Shown here one piece after another: positions 31,905 through 39,740 of a stretch of DNA of 58,140 nt. This DNA is from Acidobacteriota bacterium (GTDB lineage: Bacteria; Acidobacteriota; Terriglobia; 20CM-2-55-15): positions 1-58,140 of the forward strand of contig QHWY01000083.1 in the NCBI GenBank assembly GCA_003223875.1, given 5' to 3'. Made by a program: the position numbers and the translations under genes. Positions within the stretch are counted from its first letter, which is position 1. Every line of letters starts with the position of its first letter. The notes beneath the pieces were generated by a model, which saw only the letters and a list, made by a program, of their open reading frames with translations, was not told the origin of the DNA and ran no database searches.

Positions 31905-33557
31905 CTATGCTTTAGTTGCCTTCAATAACTCCTTGACATGTTCGCGTGCCGCGTGCGTTATACGCGAACCACTCATCATCCGGACCAATTCTTCGATGCG
32001 CTCTTCCCCGTGTAGGGCGGCGACACGCGTTACGGATCTTCCGTCAAGAACAATTTTTTCGATACGGTATTGATGGGCTGCAAACGCCGCGATCTGCGCA
32101 AGATGTGTCACGCAGAGAACTTGATAGCGCGTCGAGAGTTCTTTCAGCTTCTGACCCACGGTCTCTGCTGCCTTGCCGCCAATCCCGGCATCGATTTCGT
32201 CAAAAACAAGGGCCTTCTGCGACCGGTCCACCGCCAAAACGCTGCGCAGGGCAAGCATCACCCGTGAAAGCTCGCCGCCGGAAGCGATCCGTTCCAACGG
32301 CCGTGCTTCCTCACCCGGATTGGCGGAAATGAGCAGTTCCGGCCGGTCGATGCCGCTGGCGCGTCCCGGAGTAACGTCTTGCCAGGCGATGATAAAACGT
32401 GCCTGAGGCATCGCCAGGGACTTCAATTCCGTTTCCACCGCAGATTCGAGGTCTTTTGATGCTGCACGCCGGCGGTGGCTAAGTGAGGCGGCGGCCTTAG
32501 AATACTCGTCCCGAAGAGCGGCAATTCGCGTTTGCAACTCATCTTTTTTCGTTTCCGTCAGACCTATGCTGTCCAACTCGCGTCTTACCTTCTGGAGGTG
32601 TTCCAATAGGTCCGGTCCGTATTTACGATGTAGGCGTTCCAGTTCGGCAAGGCGTGTCTGTGCCTGCTCGAGTTGCTGTGGGTCGGCATCGACGCTGCCG
32701 GCATAATCGCGGAGCGCATAAGCAACATCCTGAAGCGGAAGGCGGCTGGTTTCGATTTGCTCGAGAACTCTTTCTAAACGCGAATCGTGCCGTGCCGCTT
32801 CACGCAGGACGCGTTGAACCTGAGCGATAGTCGACAAGACCGATGTTTCCGCTTCGTAAAGTGCCTCGTATCCATGGGCGGCGGCTCCGAGCAGTTTTTC
32901 GGCGTTCGATAGAACTTCCAGTTTCCGTCGAAGGTCCTCGGCTTCGCTTGGTTTGGGATTGGCCTTCTGGATCTCGTCGCGCTGAAACGTCAGTAAGTCG
33001 GACCGCTCGATTTTTCGCGCATGCTCGGCGGTCAGGTCCGAAATCTCAGCGTCAGCGGCTTCGATATCAACGTAGAGGTCGCGAACTTGTCCGGCGAGCC
33101 GTGTTGAATCGGCGTATGCGTCAATCAAGGCAAGCTGGCGGGAATTGTCGAGCAACGTCTGCTGCTCATGCTGGCCGTGAATATCGAGTAACGACGGCGC
33201 AAGTTCACGTAATGAGGAGACCGTGCTGGGCTGATTATTGATGTAAACGCGATTGCGTTCATCGGAGGAAATCTCACGACGGATGATGACTTCGGTTTCA
33301 GCGTCTCCGGCATCGAGACCAAGCCGATCGAGTTCGGCTTTGAGATCAGTTTCGAAGACCGCTTCGACGATCGCGCGGCTTTCTCCCGTTCGCACCATTT
33401 CGGCCGAAGCTTTCGAGCCGGCGAGTAATCCGAGCGCGTCCACGATGATGGATTTTCCGGCGCCTGTTTCGCCGGACAGAAGATTAAAGCCGTCTTTGAA
33501 GTGAAGTTCGAGTTGATCGATGAGAGCGAAACGACGGACGCGTAAAAACCGCAACAT
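31905..33557 (-). CDS. recN: DNA repair protein RecN
   Basis: A protein of 550 residues from ATG 33557, giving MLRFLRVRRFALIDQLE, the usual RecN opening; ATG 33578 would add seven residues. Walker A is GETGAGKS (29-36); a long coiled coil occupies ~150-370; the C-terminal half has the ABC signature region LSRVMLALRSVLA and Walker B ALVFDEIDAGIGGKAAE. RecN is an SMC-like ATPase that gathers DNA at double-strand breaks. It diverges from tolQ with ~77 bases between starts. No LexA box was recognised. Confidence 0.93.
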   Translation of the reverse strand: MLRFLRVRRFALIDQLELHFKDGFNLLSGETGAGKSIIVDALGLLAGSKASAEMVRTGESRAIVEAVFETDLKAELDRLGLDAGDAETEVIIRREISSDERNRVYINNQPSTVSSLRELAPSLLDIHGQHEQQTLLDNSRQLALIDAYADSTRLAGQVRDLYVDIEAADAEISDLTAEHARKIERSDLLTFQRDEIQKANPKPSEAEDLRRKLEVLSNAEKLLGAAAHGYEALYEAETSVLSTIAQVQRVLREAARHDSRLERVLEQIETSRLPLQDVAYALRDYAGSVDADPQQLEQAQTRLAELERLHRKYGPDLLEHLQKVRRELDSIGLTETKKDELQTRIAALRDEYSKAAASLSHRRRAASKDLESAVETELKSLAMPQARFIIAWQDVTPGRASGIDRPELLISANPGEEARPLERIASGGELSRVMLALRSVLAVDRSQKALVFDEIDAGIGGKAAETVGQKLKELSTRYQVLCVTHLAQIAAFAAHQYRIEKIVLDGRSVTRVAALHGEERIEELVRMMSGSRITHAAREHVKELLKATKA

Positions 33558-33634
33558 ACCTCGGCGTTTATAAGCCATCAGGGGTTGATCTTTCAATGAC
33601 TAACGGTTAAGTTTTTTATGTTAAGGAGTCGCAT

Positions 33635-34318
33635 TTGAATGAGTTGAATCTGCTCGACGTTCTCCGCCAGACGACCACGGTCACGCGATTCGTCCTGGCG
33701 ATCCTTTTGATTTTCTCTGTTTGGTCCTGGGGCATCATCTTCTCCAAGGCCCTCCTGTTACGCAAAATCAGAAAAGAATCCGAAACCTTTTGGAAAGTGT
33801 TCCGCCGGGGTCAGAATCTGTCCGAGATCCGCACGGCCTGCGAAACCTTGCGGTTTACACCACTGGTACCGGTTCTCACCGCCGGGGTGGATTTGCTGTT
33901 ACCCGCCTCGGGAAGAGTGCACTCGCAGGGGAGCCTAGCACTGAAGACGTCCACGGTTAACGTCGCCACAATTCAGCGCACCGTGCAACGTGCCGCGGCC
34001 GGGCAATTGACCGAATTGGAAAAACGGATGACCTTTCTGGCGACGACTGCGTCGGTTGCTCCCTTCATCGGCCTATTTGGCACGGTGTGGGGTGTCATGA
34101 CCTCATTCGCCGGTTTGGCCAATGCGAATACGGCAACTCTCCGCGCGGTTGCGCCGGGTATTGCCGATGCATTGATTGCAACCGCGTTTGGTTTATTTGC
34201 TGCTATTCCGGCCGTAATTGCGTATAACCAATTCGTTTATCAGATGAGGAATTTGGGCGGACAATTGGATGACCTGCAAAACGAAATCGTAGCGATGGCA
34301 GAAGGGTTAGTAACCTAA
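33635..34318 (+). CDS. tolQ: TolQ/ExbB proton-channel subunit
   Basis: A protein of 227 residues with TTG start at 33635, chosen because AAGGAG lies six bases upstream and the nearby ATG is out of frame. Three membrane segments: ~18-35, ~140-160 (ATTASVAPFIGLFGTVWGVM) and ~175-200 (AVAPGIADALIATAFGLFAAIPAVIAY-like region). The TolQ/ExbB/MotA signature G-L-F-G-T-V-x-G is present. With TolR it uses the proton gradient to power TolA. First gene of the tol-pal run; stop overlaps the next ATG by one base (TAATG). Confidence 0.93.
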   Translation: MNELNLLDVLRQTTTVTRFVLAILLIFSVWSWGIIFSKALLLRKIRKESETFWKVFRRGQNLSEIRTACETLRFTPLVPVLTAGVDLLLPASGRVHSQGSLALKTSTVNVATIQRTVQRAAAGQLTELEKRMTFLATTASVAPFIGLFGTVWGVMTSFAGLANANTATLRAVAPGIADALIATAFGLFAAIPAVIAYNQFVYQMRNLGGQLDDLQNEIVAMAEGLVT

Positions 34319-34740
34319 TGGCGATCACCACACGCCAAGGCAAGATACAAACGACACTGGCAGAGATCAATATGATCCCGTTCATCGATATTGTATTGGT
34401 ATTGCTCATCATCTTCATGGTAACGGCGCCGGTGATCCAATCTGGTATCGAGGTGAACGTGCCGAAGACACAGGTCGTACGAGAAATTGCCGAAGAAAAA
34501 TTGATTGTATCGATCGATAAAGAGCAGAAACTCTATCTGCAAAATGATCCTGTGAACGTCAATCAATTGGGCGATAAGATACGTGAGAAGCTTCTCGATC
34601 CCACACGTCAGAGTGTTTATCTGCGCGCTGATCAATCGGTGCCGTTTCAAACGTTTGCGACGGTGTTGGATCATTTGAAGCTGGCTGGCATCGAAAACGT
34701 CAGCATCGTCACGCAGCCGCTCCAACAGGGTAGGAAATGA
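34318..34740 (+). CDS. tolR: TolR/ExbD transporter subunit
   Basis: A protein of 140 residues: one N-terminal membrane helix (IPFIDIVLVLLIIFMVTAPV) carrying the proton-path Asp (in FIDIVLVLLIIFM), then a periplasmic domain (IEVNVPKTQ onward, with VYLRADQSVPFQTFATVLDHL). It partners TolQ. It overlaps tolQ by one base and the TolA-like gene by four (ATGA). Confidence 0.93.
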   Translation: MAITTRQGKIQTTLAEINMIPFIDIVLVLLIIFMVTAPVIQSGIEVNVPKTQVVREIAEEKLIVSIDKEQKLYLQNDPVNVNQLGDKIREKLLDPTRQSVYLRADQSVPFQTFATVLDHLKLAGIENVSIVTQPLQQGRK

Positions 34741-35525
34741 CCTTCGAAGGCGAGAGGTTCGATCGCTGGCTCTTCGCGTCCGTGTTCTTTCACGGCGCGC
34801 TCTTCACGCTAGTTATCTTCTCCCCAAAGCTGTTCCCAGCCTTTCAGTCGAACTGGGGCTCACCGACCGGCGGCTCCGGGGGAATCAATGTCAAGATCGT
34901 AGGTAACCTTTCTTCAGGAGTTCCGCTACCCCGACCTGAAGTCGTCCAGGAGCAAGCGCCTGCTAATGAATCCCCGGGATTCTATAAGAGCGAAGAAGCT
35001 CCGCCTACACCCCCGCCCGACAAGGCCGAATTGATTCCCGAAACGAAAGCGCCTGTCAAAGCGACGCCACCTCCCAAGCAGCCCAAACCTGCAGCGGCGC
35101 CAAAATCCGCACCGCCACCTGAACCACCGCCTTCCAATGCCATTCCATACGGCCAGGGCGGCCGGCCGGCCCTTGCTTACGGACAATTTTCGACGGGTGC
35201 GGGAGCGGCAGGTATCGGATTCGGGGATGCAACTTTCGGGGATCGATATGGTTGGTATGTCGATGCCATCACCCGCGCGATTTCGCAGAATTGGTTGAAG
35301 TCTACAGTCGACGCGCATGGGAAAGCGCCGCGGGTATATCTGACGTTCGACATTGCGAAGAATGGTAAGATCAGCAATATTGGAGTGCAGCAATCCAGCG
35401 GCATTCCCTCACTAGATCGTTCCGCGCAACGCGCTGTCTATGCCTCGGATCCTTTACCCGCGCTTCCTCCGGACTATCGCGGCAGCAGCGTCAATGTCAA
35501 TTTTTACTTCGAGTATTCACGATGA
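34737..35525 (+). CDS. tolA: TolA/TonB-type energy transducer
   Basis: A protein of 262 residues. One N-terminal membrane helix (WLFASVFFHGALFTLVIFSP), a proline/lysine-rich periplasmic linker (~65-145; runs such as PPTPPPDKAE and PPPKQPKPAAAPKSAPPPEP) and a C-terminal TonB-like domain (WYVDAITRAISQNWLKSTVD to YDFYFEY-like end with VYLTFDIAKNGKISNIGVQ). Placement between tolR and tolB makes it the TolA of this operon although its C-terminus looks TonB-like, as is common outside Proteobacteria. It spans the periplasm to reach TolB/Pal. ATGA overlaps on both sides. Confidence 0.88.
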   Translation: MTFEGERFDRWLFASVFFHGALFTLVIFSPKLFPAFQSNWGSPTGGSGGINVKIVGNLSSGVPLPRPEVVQEQAPANESPGFYKSEEAPPTPPPDKAELIPETKAPVKATPPPKQPKPAAAPKSAPPPEPPPSNAIPYGQGGRPALAYGQFSTGAGAAGIGFGDATFGDRYGWYVDAITRAISQNWLKSTVDAHGKAPRVYLTFDIAKNGKISNIGVQQSSGIPSLDRSAQRAVYASDPLPALPPDYRGSSVNVNFYFEYSR

Positions 35526-37003
35526 AACGATTCTTGCTTTGTCTATTTGTATTCACCATTCCCCTCCTCGCAGAGGAGGGGTGGCTGCGCTTTAGCGCAG
35601 CCGGGGTGGCGCGGAGCGCGAGCCCCACAGGGCGAAGCCTTAAGGCGCGGAGCGCGAGCCCGACAGGGCGAAGCCTTAAGGCGCGGAGCCCGAGCCCGAT
35701 AGGGCGAAGCCTTAAGGAAAGTTCGGCTCTTCCTCCACGACAGATAAACACCGGGACGGATAAGGGCGTGATCGGCGTCAAACTTGCCGTGCCCGAATTT
35801 CAAGCCGCCGCTGGCGATACGAAAGCGGCCGCGTTAATGGAGATCTTCAACAAAGTCCTTTGGGATGACCTCGATTATTCGGGCGGCGTAACGCTGGTCA
35901 GCCGTAGTCTCTACCCGCTCGGCAAGTTTACCAGCCCAGGCGAAATCAATGCCGACGAGTGGACAACGCCGGCAGTAGATGCCCAGTTCATTGCATTCGG
36001 CAATAGCCAAATCGCGGCAGATCGCATTCGGGTTGAAGCGCGCTTGTGGGATCTCAAAGCCCCGCAAAATCGCGAGGCGATCGGAAAAGCGTACAGCAGC
36101 GAGGCTACCGATGCGGGCGCACGGCTCATCGCACATGAGTTTGCGGACGAGATCATTAAGTTGATCGGCGGCGGTATTCGTGGAATCGCGTTGACAAAGA
36201 TTGCCTACATCGGCGAGCGCACAATCGGCGTGAAAGAATTGTACGTGATGGATTACGATGGCAATGATTCACAGGCGATGACGGCATATAAATCCATTGT
36301 GATGACGCCGGCCTGGTCTCCGGATGGCGAAAAGATCGCATTCACCAGTTTTCGCCGCGGGAGTCCCGATATCGAAATTCTGTCTCGACTGGATCGACGG
36401 CCCTACCCGTTCGATCGAGCCGGAGGAACAACGATAACGCCCGCATGGTCGCCGGACGGAAGCAAGATCGCATTCGCGACCAGCCGCGATGGCAGCAACA
36501 CGGAAATCTATGTTGCCGACTGGAATGGCAAAAACCTGAGGCGCCTGACCGTAACGAAAGCCGTGAATGTGTCACCGACGTGGAATCCGCGCACGGGCCA
36601 TGAAATCGCATTCACGTCGGACCGGAACGGTAGCCCGCAGATCTATATCATGGATGACGATGGCACGAATTTGAGGCGCCTGGTTGAGGAAGGAGGACAC
36701 GCCGTTGAACCGACGTGGTCACCGGATGGACAGCGCATTGCGTTCGCCTGGTTGAAATCGCGCACCTCCAACTTCGACATCTATATTCACGAACTTGCCT
36801 CCAGTATGAATACACAAATTACGCACGATTCAGGTGATAATGAGAGACCCAGATGGGCGCCCGACGGGCGACACATTGCTTTCGAATCGTCGCGTAGCGG
36901 AACCACTCAGATCTATTCCATGCTTCTCGACGGAACGAAGGTGCGGCAACTAACAAACTCGGGAAAAAACACAGGACCGGCATGGTCCGGGTACATTCAA
37001 TAG
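35522..37003 (+). CDS. tolB: Tol-Pal system protein TolB with repeat-derived N-terminal insert
   Basis: A protein of 493 residues, about 60 longer than typical TolB. A signal peptide (RFLLCLFVFTIPLLA) is followed by ~50 residues of low-complexity sequence containing ARSASPTGRSLK three times, encoded by a palindromic element and a 36-bp tandem repeat. Normal TolB resumes at about residue 75 (INTGTDKGVIGVKLAVPEF): an N-terminal domain, then a six-bladed propeller of TolB/PD40 repeats (MTPAWSPDGEKIAFTSFR, ITPAWSPDGSKIAFATSRDG, VEPTWSPDGQRIAFAW). In the cell it is periplasmic and links Pal with TolA during division and outer-membrane constriction. The insert occupies the region that carries the TolA-binding N-terminal strand in E. 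coli TolB, so it could alter that contact. ATGA overlap with the TolA-like gene. Confidence 0.93.
   Translation: MKRFLLCLFVFTIPLLAEEGWLRFSAAGVARSASPTGRSLKARSASPTGRSLKARSPSPIGRSLKESSALPPRQINTGTDKGVIGVKLAVPEFQAAAGDTKAAALMEIFNKVLWDDLDYSGGVTLVSRSLYPLGKFTSPGEINADEWTTPAVDAQFIAFGNSQIAADRIRVEARLWDLKAPQNREAIGKAYSSEATDAGARLIAHEFADEIIKLIGGGIRGIALTKIAYIGERTIGVKELYVMDYDGNDSQAMTAYKSIVMTPAWSPDGEKIAFTSFRRGSPDIEILSRLDRRPYPFDRAGGTTITPAWSPDGSKIAFATSRDGSNTEIYVADWNGKNLRRLTVTKAVNVSPTWNPRTGHEIAFTSDRNGSPQIYIMDDDGTNLRRLVEEGGHAVEPTWSPDGQRIAFAWLKSRTSNFDIYIHELASSMNTQITHDSGDNERPRWAPDGRHIAFESSRSGTTQIYSMLLDGTKVRQLTNSGKNTGPAWSGYIQ
35558..35716. repeat. Palindromic element and 3 x 36-bp tandem repeat inside tolB
   Basis: Bases 35558-35581 are the 24-bp palindrome ATTCCCCTCCTCGCAGAGGA-GGGG, identical to the ends of the element at 39741-39900. 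A second hairpin GGCTGCGC-TTTA-GCGCAGCC follows. Then 35609-35644, 35645-35680 and 35681-35716 are three near-identical 36-bp units (consensus start GCGCGGAGCGCGAGCCC, end GGGCGAAGCCTTAAG). The length of each unit is a multiple of three and no stop appears in the tolB frame, so the whole insert is translated. Confidence 0.92.
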
Positions 37004-37025
37004 GATTCTACGAGGAGGCTTGGCA

Positions 37026-37808
37026 ATGAGTTCTTCACGCATCAAAAATGTTGCATTGGTAGTTCTCACAGCTTCTATGCTGCTTGCGTTTGGCTGCAAA
37101 AAGAGAGTGGCGGCGGCACCAACGCCACCACCACCACCGCCGCCACCACCAACCGCACCGCCGCCGCCTCCAGCGCCAGCGATTACGTTACGTGCGAACC
37201 CGACCACAATTAATCGCGGGCAGGCGACAACGTTGACGTGGGAAGCCAAGAATGCTGGAAATGTTCGGATTGAGCCAGGTTTGGGAGAAGTTGGTGCCAC
37301 AGGGAACCGTTCCGTGAACCCGGCGTCGTCAGTAACGTACCAGGCGACCGCCACGGGCCCGGGTGGCACAGCCACCGACACGGCCCGAATCACTGTGAAC
37401 ATTCCGCCGCCGCCGCCGACACCGCCTCCTCCGGCGCCGCGGCCTCCGGACGTGAGCATCGACCAATTGTTCCGGCAGAACGTAAAGGAAATCTACTTTG
37501 ATTTCGACAAGGCCGATATAAGGCCCGACCAGGTTTCCGCACTCCAGGGCAATGCAACCTGGCTGAAGAGTAATGCAAATGTACGGTTCACCATCGAAGG
37601 TCACTGTGACGAGCGCGGCAGCGCGGAATACAACCTCGGTCTCGGTGACAGGCGCGCGAATGCAGCCAAAGAGTATTTGATCTCACAAGGCGTGGCTGCC
37701 AACCGCATCAACACCGTAAGCTACGGCAAGGAACGGCCGCTGTGCCGAGACCAAGATGAGAGCTGCTACATGAAGAATCGCCGCGACGCCTTTACCCGAA
37801 ATCCATAA
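37026..37808 (+). CDS. pal: Peptidoglycan-associated lipoprotein Pal
   Basis: A protein of 260 residues from ATG 37026 (GAGGAGG upstream). A lipoprotein signal ends at LLAFGCKK, so Cys ~23 is lipidated. A polyproline stretch (~32-55) is followed by an Ig-like beta domain (TLRANPTTINRGQATTLTWE), a second polyproline stretch (~128-142) and an OmpA/Pal domain (VKEIYFDFDKADIRPDQVSAL, FTIEGHCDERGSAEYNLGLGDRRANAAKEYL split here in two parts of the same region). The latter binds meso-DAP peptidoglycan through the conserved Asp/Arg pair. Standard Pal is ~170 residues; the Ig-like and proline-rich insert makes this one long-armed. 22 bases after tolB. Confidence 0.93.
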   Translation: MSSSRIKNVALVVLTASMLLAFGCKKRVAAAPTPPPPPPPPPTAPPPPPAPAITLRANPTTINRGQATTLTWEAKNAGNVRIEPGLGEVGATGNRSVNPASSVTYQATATGPGGTATDTARITVNIPPPPPTPPPPAPRPPDVSIDQLFRQNVKEIYFDFDKADIRPDQVSALQGNATWLKSNANVRFTIEGHCDERGSAEYNLGLGDRRANAAKEYLISQGVAANRINTVSYGKERPLCRDQDESCYMKNRRDAFTRNP

Positions 37809-37818
37809 GGACGTTCAC

Positions 37819-38640
37819 ATGCAAAAAAACTGGCTTCTCGCGGGCCTGCTGATCATTTTCGCGGTGGGTCCCGCCTATTCTCAAAACAAAGACATACTCC
37901 GTCTTCAGGCAGACCTGATCACGCTGCAACAACAAGTCAAGCAGCTTCAATCCAGCATTGACGAGAACAACGGTGTCATTAAAGGATTAGTGGAGAAAAT
38001 AGCCGATCAAGTGAACACACTCACAGGTGGATTGCAAAAGGTCAACCAGGCTCTGGACCAGGCTATCGGCCAGGCTATCGGTGGTCTCAGAACTCAGAAT
38101 GATACTACCGCAAAAGAGATGCGGACAATTTTGAGCAACCTCAACACCAGTGTCGGCGAACTTCATGAAGGTCTGGCGTCCGTGCGGGCCCAAGTCAATT
38201 CGCTCTCTCAACAAGTGACGACAATCAAGACGACTGCAGAGCCGCTGGCCGGACCCAATGATCTGTGGAAATCGGCAATGGTTGACTTCTTTTCTGGACT
38301 CTATGATTTGGCAGTGAGTGACTTCCAGGAATTCCTGTCGAAGTATCCAAACGACCCGCGAGCGCCGGAAGCACATCTCAGAATGGGCGATTCCCTTCTC
38401 AACCAGAAGAAGTATGAACCCGCCGAAACAGAATATGATTTTGTCTTGCAGAAGTATCCGGAGAGCGATACAACTAGAGCTGCCCTTTTGAAGAAAGGCC
38501 TAGCCCTCGCTGAACACGATAAGCCGCAGGCAATTACCACTTTGAATGAAGTTGTGAAGAAGTTTCCGAATACGAGCGAAGCCAGTAGTGCACAAACGAA
38601 GCTTAAGGATCTTCAGCCCGCGCGTCGGCCGGCCCGCTAG
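37819..38640 (+). CDS. cpoB: Cell division coordinator CpoB/YbgF
   Basis: A protein of 273 residues. Signal peptide to ~residue 21 (GPAYSQ), a long coiled coil (~25-130, LQADLITLQQQVKQLQSSI and similar heptads) that trimerises CpoB, then three TPR units (FFSGLYDLAVSDFQEFL, AHLRMGDSLLNQKKYEPAE, ALAEHDKPQAITTLNEV). CpoB links peptidoglycan synthesis by PBP1B to Tol-Pal constriction in E. coli. Last gene of the tol-pal run, 10 bases after pal. Confidence 0.92.
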   Translation: MQKNWLLAGLLIIFAVGPAYSQNKDILRLQADLITLQQQVKQLQSSIDENNGVIKGLVEKIADQVNTLTGGLQKVNQALDQAIGQAIGGLRTQNDTTAKEMRTILSNLNTSVGELHEGLASVRAQVNSLSQQVTTIKTTAEPLAGPNDLWKSAMVDFFSGLYDLAVSDFQEFLSKYPNDPRAPEAHLRMGDSLLNQKKYEPAETEYDFVLQKYPESDTTRAALLKKGLALAEHDKPQAITTLNEVVKKFPNTSEASSAQTKLKDLQPARRPAR

Positions 38641-38677
38641 GGTGCAGCCTGTTTTAAGCACTTAGTGAGGAGCTACT

Positions 38678-39130
38678 ATGGCAAAGTCTGTAAACAAAGT
38701 GATTCTTGTTGGCCGGCTCGGGCGCGATCCCGAGCTCAAATACACCGCTAACGGCGTTCCCTTTTGCCGATTCTCGATGGCAACCGACGATGTCTGGAAC
38801 GACAAAAGCTCGGGCGAGCGTCAAGAGCGTACCGAGTGGCATAACATCGTCGCCTGGGACCGGCTAGCAGAGATTTGTAATCAGTACCTGACAAAAGGCC
38901 GCCTCGTGTATATCGAAGGCAACTTGCAAACACGCGAGTGGGACGACCAGGAAGGTAACAAGCGAAAGACCACCGAGATCCGCGCCCGCGACATGGTTCT
39001 ACTTGGTGGCTCCGGCGAGAATGCGGGCAGCGGCCCACGCCGTCCCGCTGCTGATGTTGCAGCCGGCGCCGGGGCCTCTGCGGCTACAGCACCCGCCAGC
39101 ACGATTACCGACGACGATATTCCTTTCTAG
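38678..39130 (+). CDS. ssb: Single-stranded DNA-binding protein
   Basis: A protein of 150 residues. N-terminal OB fold (VNKVILVGRLGRDPELKYT, RTEWHNIVAWDRLAEICNQY, KGRLVYIEGNLQTREWDDQE), an Ala/Gly-rich tail and the acidic tip DDDIPF that recruits repair and replication partners. GAGGAG lies before the ATG. It follows cpoB by 37 bases and may be transcribed with tol-pal or separately. Confidence 0.95.
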   Translation: MAKSVNKVILVGRLGRDPELKYTANGVPFCRFSMATDDVWNDKSSGERQERTEWHNIVAWDRLAEICNQYLTKGRLVYIEGNLQTREWDDQEGNKRKTTEIRARDMVLLGGSGENAGSGPRRPAADVAAGAGASAATAPASTITDDDIPF

Positions 39131-39136
39131 GTATAT

Positions 39137-39312
39137 CCCCTCTCCTCTGGGAGAGGGCGGCGCGCCAGCCTTGCGGCTGTCGCGCCGGTGAGGGGGGCTT
39201 TGCACAAAAAATACATCGTGGGCGCTCATAGAGCGCCCCTACAGTTGCACACCCCAAGCTGTAGGGGCGGTCTATGACCGCCCAGGATTTTTTGTGCAAA
39301 GCCGGTGAGGGG
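39137..39312. repeat. CCCCTCTCC...GGTGAGGGG extragenic element disrupted by the mini-transposon
   Basis: CCCCTCTCCTCTGGGAGAGGG (39137 on) and the palindromic GGCGCG/CGCGCC region ending GGTGAGGGG are a common type of extragenic repeat. The 108-bp element sits in its last bases, duplicating GGTGAGGGG. A nested insertion like that at 4.6 kb. Confidence 0.6.
39196..39303. mobile_element. MITE-like 108-bp inverted-repeat element, copy 3
   Basis: Same 17-bp ends and interior as copies 1 and 2, one base different from copy 1 (GTTGCACACC for GTTGCGCACC). Perfect 9-bp target duplication GGTGAGGGG at 39187-39195 and 39304-39312. It lies 66 bases after ssb. Confidence 0.9.
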
Positions 39313-39333
39313 TCACGCCTCTGTAATGCAGTA

Positions 39334-39708
39334 TCAAGATTCGCGGGTTGCGCGAATCAGGGCTTCCATGTGATCGAGATAGGTTTCGAGCGCTTTGCGT
39401 CCGGCGCTAGTGAGCCGGTACTCGGTTTTCGGTAGTCGTCCTTCAAAGTATTTTTCGCACCCCACGTATTGAGCTTCCTCGAGCTTTCTGGCGTGCACGC
39501 TCAGGTTGCCGTCGGTGGTTTTCAATAGCTCCTTAAGCTCGTTAAAGGTCATCGTTTCATTCACTGCGAGCGCGCTCACAATTCCCAGACGTATGGGTTC
39601 GTGAATCAACCGGTCCAAGTCGGCCGCCCGGCTTTGAGCGGGACGGCTACGCGAGCTTTGCGGCTTGGGGTGCACTTCTGCTTTGCTGTGTCTAGTGTTG
39701 CGTTTCAT
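39334..39708 (-). CDS. Winged-helix transcriptional regulator
   Basis: A protein of 124 residues with a basic, Ser/Arg-rich N-terminal tail (~30 residues) and a winged helix: LIHEPIRLGIVSALAVNETM, FNELKELLKTTDGNLSVHAR (recognition helix) and the wing KYFEGRLPKTEYRLTSAGRKA. It fits the HTH_34/MarR-ArsR-like group that is often paired with a membrane-protein gene in Acidobacteria. Here the membrane-protein gene (39928-40518) lies just upstream on the same strand, separated by a 160-bp repeat element that may have been inserted between them. Confidence 0.85.
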   Translation of the reverse strand: MKRNTRHSKAEVHPKPQSSRSRPAQSRAADLDRLIHEPIRLGIVSALAVNETMTFNELKELLKTTDGNLSVHARKLEEAQYVGCEKYFEGRLPKTEYRLTSAGRKALETYLDHMEALIRATRES

Positions 39709-39740
39709 AAATACCGTTACTTATGGTTCGGCAGAGCCGC

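Noticed and set aside
34737..35525. The TolA-like gene as a TonB for iron uptake
   Set aside because: Its C-terminus is TonB-like, but it lies between tolR and tolB with ATGA overlaps and no TonB-dependent receptor is nearby; the TolA role is more likely.
35609..35716. 36-bp repeats as a CRISPR array
   Set aside because: The units are directly adjacent with no spacers, and they are translated as part of TolB; no cas gene is present.
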